DNA from: Halorarum halophilum
Lineage (GTDB): Archaea > Halobacteriota > Halobacteria > Halobacteriales > Haloferacaceae
Direction of reading: 5' to 3'
Assembly (NCBI RefSeq): GCF_013401515.1
Contig: NZ_CP058529.1
Span: 1,860,001 to 1,924,000 of the forward strand
Length of the DNA stretch: 64,000 nt
Shown: one piece after another, positions 27,517 to 36,227 of the stretch
Numbering within the stretch: position 1 is the first letter of the stretch
How the letters are laid out: each line of letters begins with the position of its first letter
Made by a program: the position numbers and the translations under genes
The notes under the pieces: model-generated
The model's database searches: none
Seen by the model: the letters and a program-made list of their open reading frames with translations, nothing else
Told to the model about the DNA's origin: nothing

Positions 27517-28198
27517 TTCAACGGTGAGCGTTCCCCCGCCGGATCTCGGGTGAGGGCTGGAGACGTCACGTCCGGTTCCTCGCGAACGGCCTCGAGTTAC
27601 CGCGCTACCATCTCCTCCGGAACGTGGTTGGAACACGATCATCCGTGGCCGCGTGCCAGAATTAACAGATCCGATATTATGATGAAATAATTATCTTTTC
27701 TCCGAGTTTCGTTCGGGAGGCTCGTTCCGAGTCGGAACGGATCCGCCCGTACGTCGCCTCGACGCGTCGAACCCCTGGCATCGGACGATGTCGAACTGGA
27801 TCGACGCTTAACGACCTGATTCGACGACCGCAGTCAGCGGATTCGGGCGACTTCCTGACCCCACCGCGCTGGACACGATAGGCCGAAGAGCAAGTCGTTG
27901 GTGCATCCACAGCGCAGATTTCGATCGTCCCCCCTCCTTCGCTCCTGCCGTTCGTCGACCGGGTCCACCAGTAGTCGTTCGAATTACTCTGTAGTTATCC
28001 CGACCGTCGAAGGAAATGATGGAATCCGTATTATATGTCCTTTCGCTAACTTTCCAGGTATTTCTAACGGAGCGCCGCTGGCCGCAAAACTTATTGTCTT
28101 CCGTCTAAGGAACCACCGCTCCACGTACCCGGACCACTGACCGGCCGCCGGAACTCGGGACGGCAAGTTCTTTAACCACCGGTGTGGCACGTAGGGTC
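27517..28198. other. 682-base gene-poor interval before the sugar locus
   Basis: AT-rich patches occur at 27660-27700 and 28000-28060. A near-perfect palindrome CGTTCCGAGTCGGAACG lies at 27724-27740 (arms of eight, centre of one). Short frames on both strands lack haloarchaeal acidic composition and I do not call them. The 3' end holds the aldolase promoter. This interval marks the left border of the sugar locus. Confidence 0.5.
28168..28176 (+). promoter_or_regulatory. TATA-like box of the aldolase gene
   Basis: GTTCTTTAA ends about 23-27 bases before ATG 28199, the spacing expected for a leaderless haloarchaeal transcript. This supports ATG 28199 over the upstream GTG at 28184. Confidence 0.5.
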
Positions 28199-28966
28199 AT
28201 GCCCACTGGTGAGATTCGACGCCGGTTACTAGACGGTGAAACCGTCGTCGGAACGTTCCAACTGCTCGACTCGGCGATGGTGTCCGAGATGATCGGGATC
28301 GCTGGGATGGACTTCGTCGTCTACGACCAGGAACACGGTCCCCTCACCGCGGAGACGACGCTCGAACTCTCGGCGGCCGCCCAGAATCGCGGGATCGCGC
28401 CCATCGTGCGCGTTCGGTCGAACGAGGAGGCCGAGATCCAGCGGGCGCTCGACATCGGGTCGGCCGGCGTCCAGGTGCCGCAGGTCGAGACCAGCGAGGA
28501 CGCTCGGGCGGCCGTCGAGGCGGCGCGGTTCGACCCCATCGGGAGCCGCGGGCTCTCCAAGTACGTCCGCGCCGGCGACTACTGGGGGAGCGAGACGTAC
28601 ACCGACGAGCAGAACGAGGACGTCCTGCTCGTCGTGCAGGTGGAGGGGAAGCGCGGCGTCGACAACATCGACGAGATCCTCGCCGTGGAGGGGATCGACG
28701 CGGTGTTCCTCGGTCCCTACGACCTCTCGCAGTCGCTCGGCATCCCCGGCCAGGTGACCCACGAGCGGGTCGAGGCGCTGATGGAGGAGGTGTGCGAGCG
28801 CGCCGCCGAGACCGACACCGCCGTCGGCGCGTACGCGGACACCCCGGAGATCGCCAACCGCTGGATCGACGCCGGGGTCCAGTACGTCACGCTGGGCGTG
28901 GAGGCGTCGCTGTTCACCTCGCACCTGGAGACGCTCGCCGACGCGGTCGACGTGCCGGAGCAGTAA
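28199..28966 (+). CDS. HpcH/HpaI family aldolase (2-keto-3-deoxy sugar acid aldolase-like)
   Basis: A 255-residue class II pyruvate-dependent aldolase. Family residues are visible: DQEHGPL (Glu45, His46), VRVRS (Arg71), VQVEG with metal-ligand Glu149, and GPYDLSQSLG with Asp175. Relatives cleave 2-keto-3-deoxy acids such as 2-keto-3-deoxyrhamnonate to pyruvate and an aldehyde. Its position at the edge of a pentose locus suggests cleavage of 2-keto-3-deoxypentonate to pyruvate and glycolaldehyde, but this is inference. Leaderless start at ATG 28199. Convergent with the isomerase-Gfo operon. Confidence 0.87.
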   Translation: MPTGEIRRRLLDGETVVGTFQLLDSAMVSEMIGIAGMDFVVYDQEHGPLTAETTLELSAAAQNRGIAPIVRVRSNEEAEIQRALDIGSAGVQVPQVETSEDARAAVEAARFDPIGSRGLSKYVRAGDYWGSETYTDEQNEDVLLVVQVEGKRGVDNIDEILAVEGIDAVFLGPYDLSQSLGIPGQVTHERVEALMEEVCERAAETDTAVGAYADTPEIANRWIDAGVQYVTLGVEASLFTSHLETLADAVDVPEQ

Positions 28967-28982
28967 TCGCCGGGATTCGTTA

Positions 28983-29011
28983 GTCGACCGCATCCGCTTC
29001 CGGCGGTCGAC
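28983..29011. terminator. Hairpin between convergent aldolase and isomerase genes
   Basis: GTCGACCGC (28983-28991) pairs perfectly with GCGGTCGAC (29003-29011) around an 11-base loop, followed on the plus strand by the pyrimidine-rich CTCCCTTCTCCTC. It sits 17 bases after the aldolase stop, a reasonable terminator position. Confidence 0.45.
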
Positions 29012-29085
29012 GACTGCTCCCTTCTCCTCGATTCGGTGGTCGTTCGACCCGTCGGAGCGCCGCTAGCCGGTACGACGGGTCCCGT

Positions 29086-29877
29086 TCAGGCAGGACGGAT
29101 GTCGAGCACGTCCTCGACCGTCTCGTCGACCGGTCGGCTTGGTGCGTACTCCAGCCCGACGTACCCCTCGTACCCGACGTCGTCGAGCGCCGCGAACACG
29201 CGCTCGTAGTTGAGCTCGCCGGTCCCCGGCTCGTGTCGCCCTGGTACGTCCGCGACGTGGACGTACCCGACGAAGTCGACGTGCGCCCGGAGGTTCGCGA
29301 TCACGTTCCCCTCGGTGACCTGCTGGTGGTACACGTCGAACAGCACCGAGACGGCCGGGCTGTCCACCGCGTCGACGATCTCGTACGCCTCGTACGACGA
29401 CTCCAGGTAGTAGCCAGGGTGGTCGACGCGCGTGTTGAGCGGCTCGAGGACGAGGTCGATCCCCGCCCGTTCCGCCGCGGGCGCCGCGTCGCGGAGTACG
29501 TTGACGATGGCCCGGTGTTCGGTCCCCGGCGGGAGGTCCGCCCGCGCAGGGCCGACGGTGACGACGAGCGCGTCGACGCCGACGGCCTCCCCCAGTTCCA
29601 GAGAGCGCTCGACGTCCGCGACGGCCTCGTCGTGCACGGAGGGGTCGGTGAGCCCCGGTCCGCTGCCGCTCGCGTTCGCGGCGACGCCGACGCAGGTCGA
29701 CGCCGAGAGCGCGACGCCGTGCTCCTCGCTGGCCGCGCGGATCGCCTCGGCGTCTGCGCTCGCGACGTCCCAGAACTCGATCGCGTCGACGCCGAGCGCC
29801 GCCGCGTGTTCGATCGCCTCGATCGGCCGGTCGTGCCCGAGCGTCATCGACGCGTTCGCGCTCAGCGGGAAGCTCAC
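29086..29877 (-). CDS. Sugar phosphate isomerase/epimerase (AP-endonuclease 2 fold, hydroxypyruvate isomerase-like)
   Basis: A 263-residue TIM-barrel protein. Marks are GVDAIEFWDVAS, LVLEPLNTRVDHPGYYL with the metal-binding Glu, SVLFDVYHQQVTEGN, VHVADVPGRHEPGTGELNY and YVGLEYAPS, close to hydroxypyruvate isomerase Hyi and tagatose-epimerase-like enzymes. I take GTG 29877 as start because it overlaps the TGA of the upstream oxidoreductase gene (GTGA), which implies translational coupling. In this locus it may isomerise a sugar or hydroxy-keto intermediate; the substrate is unknown. Confidence 0.83.
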   Translation of the reverse strand: MSFPLSANASMTLGHDRPIEAIEHAAALGVDAIEFWDVASADAEAIRAASEEHGVALSASTCVGVAANASGSGPGLTDPSVHDEAVADVERSLELGEAVGVDALVVTVGPARADLPPGTEHRAIVNVLRDAAPAAERAGIDLVLEPLNTRVDHPGYYLESSYEAYEIVDAVDSPAVSVLFDVYHQQVTEGNVIANLRAHVDFVGYVHVADVPGRHEPGTGELNYERVFAALDDVGYEGYVGLEYAPSRPVDETVEDVLDIRPA

Positions 29878-30839
29878 TGCTCGACCACCTGGGGCTCCCC
29901 GGCGTCGAGCGCCCGGTTGACGGCCAGCGTCGTCTCGAACGTCCGCCGCGCGTCCGCGTACGGCGACCGGAGCAGCGTCCCGTCGCGCGTCCGCACGGCC
30001 TCGACGAACGCGTCCATCTCCCGCTCGTACCTCCGGCCGCCCCCCTCGAACTCGACCGGTTCCCCGTCGACCATCCCGACGAGTCGGTCCGCGGGCGGGT
30101 CGAGTTCGAGCTGGAACCCGTCGCCGACCAGGTCGACCGTGAGGTCGGTCTCGACCGCGGTCGACGTCGCGGAGACGTGGCTCGTGACGCCGTTCTCGTG
30201 GATCATCGACGCCGAGGTCGCGTCCGGGAAGTCGATGACGTCGGTGTTCACGCGCTGGCCCCCGACCGCGTGGACCGCGTCGATGTCGCCGGCGAAGTAC
30301 CGGACGAGGTCGTAGGTGTGCGTGGCCTGTTCGAGCACCTGGCCCCCGGACCGGTCCGCGACGCGCCACCAGGCCGTGTCGGGGACGCCGCACCACCACC
30401 GCCCGTCGACGAGCGAGAGCGTCCGGTCCCCGATCAGTTCGTCCGCCCGCTGGACCGACTCCGCGTAGCGGTTCATGTGACCGACCTGGGTGAGTATCTC
30501 CGACTCCGCGATCGCCCGTTCGTTCTCGCGGGGGGTCGCGGCGTCGAGTGCGAGGGGCTTCTCGACGAAGAGGTCGACGCCGTGCTCGACCGCGAGGCGC
30601 TCCTGGTCCGCGTGTGCGAACGGCGGGATTCCGACGACGACGGCGTCGAAATCGAGCGACTCGTAGAGGTCGCGGTGGTCCGTGAACGCCTCCGCGCCGT
30701 GGGCCCGTGCGACCGACTCGGCGGTCGACTCGTCGACGTCGCAGACGCCGACGACCGACGCGTCCGTTCGGTCAGCGAGATAGTCGAGGTGTATCGAGGC
30801 GATACCGCCGGCGCCGATGAAGGCGAAGTCCACCGTCAT
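29874..30839 (-). CDS. Gfo/Idh/MocA family NAD(P)-dependent oxidoreductase
   Basis: A 321-residue dehydrogenase with N-terminal Rossmann fold (GAGGIA, residues 9-14; VCDVDES), EKPLALD with the catalytic Lys, and a C-terminal beta-sheet domain with GGQVLEQATHTYDL that contains the catalytic His. Haloarchaeal pentose dehydrogenase XacA also belongs to this superfamily, but this protein is shorter than I expect for XacA and I cannot assign it. It forms an operon with the isomerase gene and is divergent from the GH2 gene, with 114 bases of shared promoter between the two starts. Confidence 0.85.
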   Translation of the reverse strand: MTVDFAFIGAGGIASIHLDYLADRTDASVVGVCDVDESTAESVARAHGAEAFTDHRDLYESLDFDAVVVGIPPFAHADQERLAVEHGVDLFVEKPLALDAATPRENERAIAESEILTQVGHMNRYAESVQRADELIGDRTLSLVDGRWWCGVPDTAWWRVADRSGGQVLEQATHTYDLVRYFAGDIDAVHAVGGQRVNTDVIDFPDATSASMIHENGVTSHVSATSTAVETDLTVDLVGDGFQLELDPPADRLVGMVDGEPVEFEGGGRRYEREMDAFVEAVRTRDGTLLRSPYADARRTFETTLAVNRALDAGEPQVVEQ

Positions 30840-30953
30840 CGTCCTCCAGACTCCCCCGCCCGTAATCAATCTACGGTCGGACCGGGCCGGCGAACTCGTC
30901 GTTCGGAAACGGTAGCTATACCTCGCGCCCGTGCAAGTCCGTACCACGATACG

Positions 30954-33740
30954 ATGGACAACCGATCGAGCGGGGAAGCCGGCGCGAGCGCGGAGTCCGA
31001 CTACCGGGCGGAGACCGACGTAACCGGGACCTGGCAGTTCGCGACGGATCCCGACGGGGTCGGCAGGGACGAGGCGTGGTACGAGCCGGACGTCGGCTGG
31101 CCGGACGAGGCCCACACGGTCGACGTCCCCCACGCGTGGCAGGAACGCGACGACTATCGCGAGTACACCGGGACCGCGTGGTACCGCCGAACCGTCGAAC
31201 ACGAGGACGGCGACGGCGACCGGGCGGTGCTGACGTTCGGTGCCGTCGACTACGAGACGACCGTCTGGGTGAACGGCGAGCGCGTCGGCTCGAACCGTGG
31301 GGGGTACCTCCCGTTCTCGTTCGACGTCACCGACGCGCTGCGGGCCGGCGAGAACGTGGTCGTCGTCGAGGTCGTCGACCCCGACGACATCAGCGAGATC
31401 CCGCACGGGAAACAGGGCGCGCCGTGGTACCAGCGCGTCAGCGGGATCTGGCAGGACGTGACCCTCTCGGTCGTACCCCCGACCCGCGTCGAGGACATCA
31501 GGGTGACGCCCGACCTCGAGGCGGACGTCGCCCGCGTCGATGTCGGGGTGACGACGGGGGCAGGCGACGTGACGGACGCGACCGACGACGGCGCGACACC
31601 CGCGTCCGATGGACTCGACGGCCTCACCGCCACGGTCACCGTCCTCGACGACGGGGAACCGGTCGGGGACGCGACCGTCGAGGTCGTCGAGGACGGGGAC
31701 GAAAACAAGGACGGGGACGACGGCCGGAAGGGGACGGCGACCGCGACGGTGTCCGTCCCGGACGCCGACTACTGGACCCCGGAGTCGCCGACGCTGTACG
31801 ACGTGACCGTCGAACTGTCCCGCGACGGCGACGTCCTCGACCGGCACGGCGACTACTTCGGGATGCGGAGCGTCGAGTCGCGGAACGGGCGACTGTTCCT
31901 CAACGGCGAACCGTTCACGATGCGGGGCGCGCTCGATCAGGGGTACTACCCGGGGACGCTGTACCGGCCGTTCGACGACGCGCTGTTCGAGGAGGAGATA
32001 CGGACGGCGAAGGAACTCGGCTTCAACCTGCTGCGCAAGCACATCAAGCCGGCCCACCCCGAGTTCCTGGAACTGGCCGACAGGCTCGGCATCCTCGTCT
32101 GGGAGGAGCCTGCGAACCCGACCGTGCACACCCAGCGGTCGAAACGCGAGGTCCGCGAGCAGATCCGCGGGCTGATCGACCGGGACTACAACCGGCCGAG
32201 CGTGGTCGTCTGGAGCCTCTACAACGAGGAGTGGGGCATCGGCAACCCGCAGGGGCTCGATGAGGAGACCTCGCTGTGGGAGGACGAGGCGAAGCAGGGG
32301 TACCTCGCCGACCTGTACGAGGAGGCGAAGGCGTGGGACCCGACCCGCCTCGTCTGCGACAACTCCGGGTGGGCCCACGTCGCCACCGACGTCAACGACT
32401 ACCACCGCTACTTCGTGAGCCCCGACCGGGCGGACGCCTGGGCCGCCGACATCGACGCGATGACGTCGGCGCCCGAGGAGAACTACGCGGCGACGGAGAC
32501 CGACCCGGCGGAGGCCCCGCTGATCGTCTCCGAGTTCGGCACCTGGGGGATGTGCGACCTCCCCGCCATCGAGGAGTTCTACGGCGGGACGCCCCCCTGG
32601 TTCGACTACGACTTCTTCGACCACCCGATCAAGCGCCCCGCGGGCGCGTACGAGCGGTTCGAGGGGACGACGCTTCCGGCCGTCTTCGAAGACTGGGGGG
32701 CGCTCGCGACGGCGTGGCAGGAGCGCGAGTACCGGTCGATCAAGGACGTCATCGAGCGGATGCGCGTCGACGACGGCGTCGCCGGCTACGTCATCACGGA
32801 GTTCTCCGACATCGAGTGGGAGTTCAACGGGATCCTGGACTACCGCCGGGAGGAGAAGGCGTTCCACGACGACTTCGCGCGCGTCAACGACGACGTGCTC
32901 GTCCGGATCGACGTGGCGGACCACGTCGTCAGCGCGGGGGAGACGCTCGCCGCGGACGTCGTCGTGTGCAACGACACGACCGACGCCATCGACGACGAAC
33001 TCGAGTGGTCACTGTTCGGGCGGTCCGGGTCGGTCGCGGTGACGCTCGACGGCTTCGGGACCGCGCGCGTCAGCGACGCGATACAGGTGGAGGTCCCGTC
33101 GGTCGACGAACCGACGACGGGCACCCTCGCCGCGTCGCTGCCGGCGGCCCCGCCGAACGAGGAACGGATCACCGTCGTCCCCTCCCCCGATGCGGATCCC
33201 GAGATCGCGGTGTACGCGGACGCCGAGTCGATCTTGGCGGCCCTGGAGGACGCCGGGTTCGCGTCGGCGCCGACGCTCGCGGCGGCCGACGTCGCCGTCC
33301 TCACCGACCCCGACGCCGATGCCCGCGTCCACGTCGAGGACGGCGGCGACGTCCTGGTCGTGCCCGACGGGGACGGCCACGTGGCCGACGGGCAGTTCTT
33401 CGAGTACCGCGACCTCCCGGAGGAGGAGAGCTGGAACCTCGTCGCGTGCCTGTTCTACCGGGACGACGAGGCGCTCGCGCCGCTCGTCGACGAGGTGCCC
33501 GGCTGGGAGTTCGAGGGGCTGTACCCCTACGACGTCGTCGCCGACGTCACCCGTGAGGACGACGTACGCGTTGGCTACGTGGAGGGCTGGATCGCGAACT
33601 GGTCGGCTGCGGCGGTCACGCGGGAGTTCGGGGAGGGGAGCGCGACCGCGTTCACGTTCAGGGTCGCGGGCGCCGGGAGCGACCAGCCCGTCGGCGTGGC
33701 CTCCCTCGCCGCGCTGATCGAGGACGTGGCGTCGAACTGA
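30954..33740 (+). CDS. Glycoside hydrolase family 2 (beta-galactosidase/glucuronidase-like)
   Basis: A 928-residue cytoplasmic enzyme without signal peptide. Domains in order: jelly-roll (about residues 20-175), Ig-like (180-300, with an Asp-rich insertion at about 203-260), TIM barrel (305-620) and an extra C-terminal region. The acid/base is Glu425 in SLYNEEWG and the nucleophile Glu527 in VSEFG, both conserved. The last about 290 residues do not match a standard GH2 end and include a possible GATase-like alpha/beta fold. Start ATG 30954 lies 10-15 bases after the expected start of transcription from CTATAC (30915-30920). The sugar specificity is not fixed. Confidence 0.9.
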   Translation: MDNRSSGEAGASAESDYRAETDVTGTWQFATDPDGVGRDEAWYEPDVGWPDEAHTVDVPHAWQERDDYREYTGTAWYRRTVEHEDGDGDRAVLTFGAVDYETTVWVNGERVGSNRGGYLPFSFDVTDALRAGENVVVVEVVDPDDISEIPHGKQGAPWYQRVSGIWQDVTLSVVPPTRVEDIRVTPDLEADVARVDVGVTTGAGDVTDATDDGATPASDGLDGLTATVTVLDDGEPVGDATVEVVEDGDENKDGDDGRKGTATATVSVPDADYWTPESPTLYDVTVELSRDGDVLDRHGDYFGMRSVESRNGRLFLNGEPFTMRGALDQGYYPGTLYRPFDDALFEEEIRTAKELGFNLLRKHIKPAHPEFLELADRLGILVWEEPANPTVHTQRSKREVREQIRGLIDRDYNRPSVVVWSLYNEEWGIGNPQGLDEETSLWEDEAKQGYLADLYEEAKAWDPTRLVCDNSGWAHVATDVNDYHRYFVSPDRADAWAADIDAMTSAPEENYAATETDPAEAPLIVSEFGTWGMCDLPAIEEFYGGTPPWFDYDFFDHPIKRPAGAYERFEGTTLPAVFEDWGALATAWQEREYRSIKDVIERMRVDDGVAGYVITEFSDIEWEFNGILDYRREEKAFHDDFARVNDDVLVRIDVADHVVSAGETLAADVVVCNDTTDAIDDELEWSLFGRSGSVAVTLDGFGTARVSDAIQVEVPSVDEPTTGTLAASLPAAPPNEERITVVPSPDADPEIAVYADAESILAALEDAGFASAPTLAAADVAVLTDPDADARVHVEDGGDVLVVPDGDGHVADGQFFEYRDLPEEESWNLVACLFYRDDEALAPLVDEVPGWEFEGLYPYDVVADVTREDDVRVGYVEGWIANWSAAAVTREFGEGSATAFTFRVAGAGSDQPVGVASLAALIEDVASN

Positions 33741-33762
33741 CCTGCGGGCCGAAGTCAGGGAG

Positions 33763-34404
33763 TTACCAGGGGGCCGAGCCGGACCCCCCGTCCTCGTCGT
33801 CGTCCTCGATGGGTTCGAGCACGGTCTCGAGGTGGAACGTGAAGGAGAGCCCCGCGAACACGACGACGAACGCGATCGTCAGCAGGGCGGTGACGAGGAA
33901 CACCACGACGGTCGCCATGGCCATCGTCACCGCCCCGGTCGCGTTCCGCGCGGTCCACCCGACCGCCGCCCGGAGCGCGGGCTCCAGTTCGACGCCCGTG
34001 GCGAGGCCGGCGAACGTCGGAACGAGCACCAGCGCGGTGTAGGCCGCGGCGTACGTGGTCACGACGCCGAGCGCGAGCGAGAGCGTAGTCGGGTCCGCGA
34101 GGTACTGTCGGACGTAGAGGGACGCGATCGCCGCGAGGACGAGCGGCACGCCCGTTAGGAGCGCCGCGGAGATGCCGTGGCGCTTGAGGACGCTCACGAC
34201 GTAGCCGCGGTCGATGTAGTGGTCCCGCCGGAGCGACGCGAGGGCGGCGTACGTGCCGAGCGTCGCGGGACCGACGGTGACGAGGGGGAGCGAGCAGACG
34301 AACCAGATGGCGCTCAGGGCGATGAGCCTGGGTCCGTTGTGGTAGAAGAAGCGGACGGCGGAGACGAACGCCCGGTACACCGTTTCAGTGTCGGCCTCCC
34401 TCAT
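33763..34404 (-). CDS. YesL/DUF624-like membrane protein
   Basis: A 213-residue membrane protein with about five helices (residues about 25-55, 78-98, 108-130, 145-178). The N-terminal pattern YHNGPRLIALSAIWFVCSLPLVTVGPAT matches the YesL (DUF624) family, whose members are typically encoded beside carbohydrate ABC transporters. It is the last gene of the transporter operon here, 28 bases after the MalG-like permease. A role as accessory transport or regulatory protein is inferred from context only. Confidence 0.8.
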   Translation of the reverse strand: MREADTETVYRAFVSAVRFFYHNGPRLIALSAIWFVCSLPLVTVGPATLGTYAALASLRRDHYIDRGYVVSVLKRHGISAALLTGVPLVLAAIASLYVRQYLADPTTLSLALGVVTTYAAAYTALVLVPTFAGLATGVELEPALRAAVGWTARNATGAVTMAMATVVVFLVTALLTIAFVVVFAGLSFTFHLETVLEPIEDDDEDGGSGSAPW

Positions 34405-34432
34405 TACGCCGAGGGAGGGAAGGGACCGTTAA

Positions 34433-35299
34433 CTAGGTTACCCCTTGCATCTCGACGGCCGCGATGAGCTGCTCCTGGAGCAGCAGGAACACCACGAACA
34501 GCGGCCCCGACGCGAGGATGGCCGAGGCCATCGTCAGCGACGGCTGGTAGGTGAACGTGTCCCGGAGGACGACGATCCCGATCGGGAGGGTGTAGGCGGC
34601 CTCGTTCTGGAGGACGATGAGCGGCCAGAGGAACTGGTTCCAGCTCCAGACGAAGATGAACAGCCCGAGCGCGGACAGGATCGACTTCGACAGCGGGAGG
34701 ATGACGTGCGTGTAGATGCGCACCGTCGAGAAGCCGTCGAGCTGGGCCGCCTCCTGGAGCTCGTACGGGATGTCCCTGAAGAACTGCACCAGCAGGAACA
34801 CGCCGAGCGGTCCCGCGACGAACGGCAGGATGACCGCAAGGTAGTTGTTGATCAGCCCGAGCTCGGAGATGAGCGAGTACAGCGGGATGATGTTGACGAA
34901 TCCCGGCACCATGAAGCTCGCGATGATGAGCCCGAGGACGTACCGCTGGCCCGGCCAGTCCAGCCGCGTCAACGCGAACGCGATCATGGAGTCACAGAGC
35001 AACACGAGCAGCGTCGTGACCGACGCGATGAGGATGGTGTTGATCGTCCACTCGAGGATCAGCGAGCCCGTGAACAGCTGCATGTAGGACCCGACCGAGA
35101 CGGGGTTCGGGATCCAGTTCATCCCGGAGGCGATAGCGTCCTCGCGCGTCATGAGCGACGTCGAGATCATCCAGAGGTAGGGGAGCACAAACAGGAACGC
35201 GGCCCCGTACATGACGACGTGCAACAGCGCGTTACGGACGCTGGTGTCGCTGATCGAGAGCGATGCGAGCCGGTTCGCCGAGGGTGTCGATTCAGTCAT
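34433..35299 (-). CDS. Carbohydrate ABC transporter permease (MalG type)
   Basis: A 288-residue inner-membrane permease with six transmembrane segments and the EAA loop YELQEAAQLDGFST (about residues 190-204), which contacts the ATPase. Its start overlaps the stop of the MalF-type permease gene by eight bases, so the two are coupled. By order and similarity it corresponds to the XacI-like component of the haloarchaeal pentose transporter; the substrate here is probably arabino-oligosaccharide, by inference. Confidence 0.93.
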   Translation of the reverse strand: MTESTPSANRLASLSISDTSVRNALLHVVMYGAAFLFVLPYLWMISTSLMTREDAIASGMNWIPNPVSVGSYMQLFTGSLILEWTINTILIASVTTLLVLLCDSMIAFALTRLDWPGQRYVLGLIIASFMVPGFVNIIPLYSLISELGLINNYLAVILPFVAGPLGVFLLVQFFRDIPYELQEAAQLDGFSTVRIYTHVILPLSKSILSALGLFIFVWSWNQFLWPLIVLQNEAAYTLPIGIVVLRDTFTYQPSLTMASAILASGPLFVVFLLLQEQLIAAVEMQGVT

Positions 35300-36215
35300 T
35301 GGAGCCTCCGAGGAAGTAGTAGTTCGCGATGGAGACGACGACCAGGATCCCCGTCAGCACGTAGCCGACGGCCGCGGCGTAGCCGAAGCTCCGCTGGTTG
35401 AACGCGGCCTGGTACAGGTACATGACGAGCGTCTCGGTCGTCTTCCCCGGCCCGCCGCCCGTCATGATGTATGGCTGTCCGAACACCTGGAACCCCCAGA
35501 CGAGGTTGATGATGATCACAAAGAAGATGGCGTGTCGGATCTGGGGGAGGGTGACGTCCCTGAACATCCGCCACGAGCCCGCGCCGTCGAGGCGGGCCGC
35601 CTCGTAGAGGTACTCCGGCACGCTCTGGCGCGCCGAGAGCAGGATGACGAAGCTGAACCCGGCCAGCCACCACATCGTCATAATCGCGAGCGCGGGCATC
35701 GCGAACAGGCGGGACTGGAGCCACTGGGGCGGGTTCGACATGACCATCCCCAGGTAGTGGTTGATGACGCCGTACTGCGTCGAGTACAGGTCGATCCAGA
35801 CGATGGACGCAACCGAGACCGTCAGGATGTACGGGCTGAAGAACACCGTCCGGAGGATGCCCTTCCCCTTGATGTCGCGGTTGACGCCGAGCGCGAGCCC
35901 CAGGGCGACGACGACGATCCCGGGAACGGTGATCGCGACGAAGTACAGGGTGTTGCCCAGCGCGTTCCAGAAGGCCGGGTCCGCGAACATCGTCGTGTAG
36001 TTCTCGAGCCCGATGAACGTGGACTCGGCCGGCGTGATCGCGTTCCAGTCGAAGAGGCTCATGTACCCGCCCATCACCAGCGGGTACAGCAGGAACACGA
36101 CGAAGATGGCGAGGTACGGGAGCGAGAAGAGGACCCCCTCGATCAGCTCCTTCCGCGAGCGGTTCTCAGAGCTCACCAGCCGTCTGATCGCGTCCACCCG
36201 TTCTGTGACTGACAT
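35292..36215 (-). CDS. Carbohydrate ABC transporter permease (MalF type)
   Basis: A 307-residue permease with about six transmembrane segments, a long periplasmic-side loop (about residues 55-105) and the EAA loop YLYEAARLDGAGSW (about residues 205-218). It lies 12 bases after the solute-binding protein gene, in the standard order binding protein, MalF, MalG. It would form a heterodimeric channel with the MalG-type partner. Confidence 0.93.
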   Translation of the reverse strand: MSVTERVDAIRRLVSSENRSRKELIEGVLFSLPYLAIFVVFLLYPLVMGGYMSLFDWNAITPAESTFIGLENYTTMFADPAFWNALGNTLYFVAITVPGIVVVALGLALGVNRDIKGKGILRTVFFSPYILTVSVASIVWIDLYSTQYGVINHYLGMVMSNPPQWLQSRLFAMPALAIMTMWWLAGFSFVILLSARQSVPEYLYEAARLDGAGSWRMFRDVTLPQIRHAIFFVIIINLVWGFQVFGQPYIMTGGGPGKTTETLVMYLYQAAFNQRSFGYAAAVGYVLTGILVVVSIANYYFLGGSND

Positions 36216-36227
36216 TTATTGTTCGTG

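Noticed and set aside
27677-28190. Several short frames in the 27.5-28.2 kb gap
   Set aside because: No acidic bias, no homology I can recognise, and no promoter at the right distance.
29874-30839. Assigning the Gfo/Idh/MocA gene as xacA (pentose dehydrogenase)
   Set aside because: The superfamily fits but is too broad; the protein is shorter than expected and sits with an isomerase rather than with the dehydratase.
30840-32924. A long minus-strand frame running upstream of the Gfo gene
   Set aside because: It lies opposite the GH2 gene, and the Gfo protein starts cleanly at ATG 30839 with its Rossmann motif.
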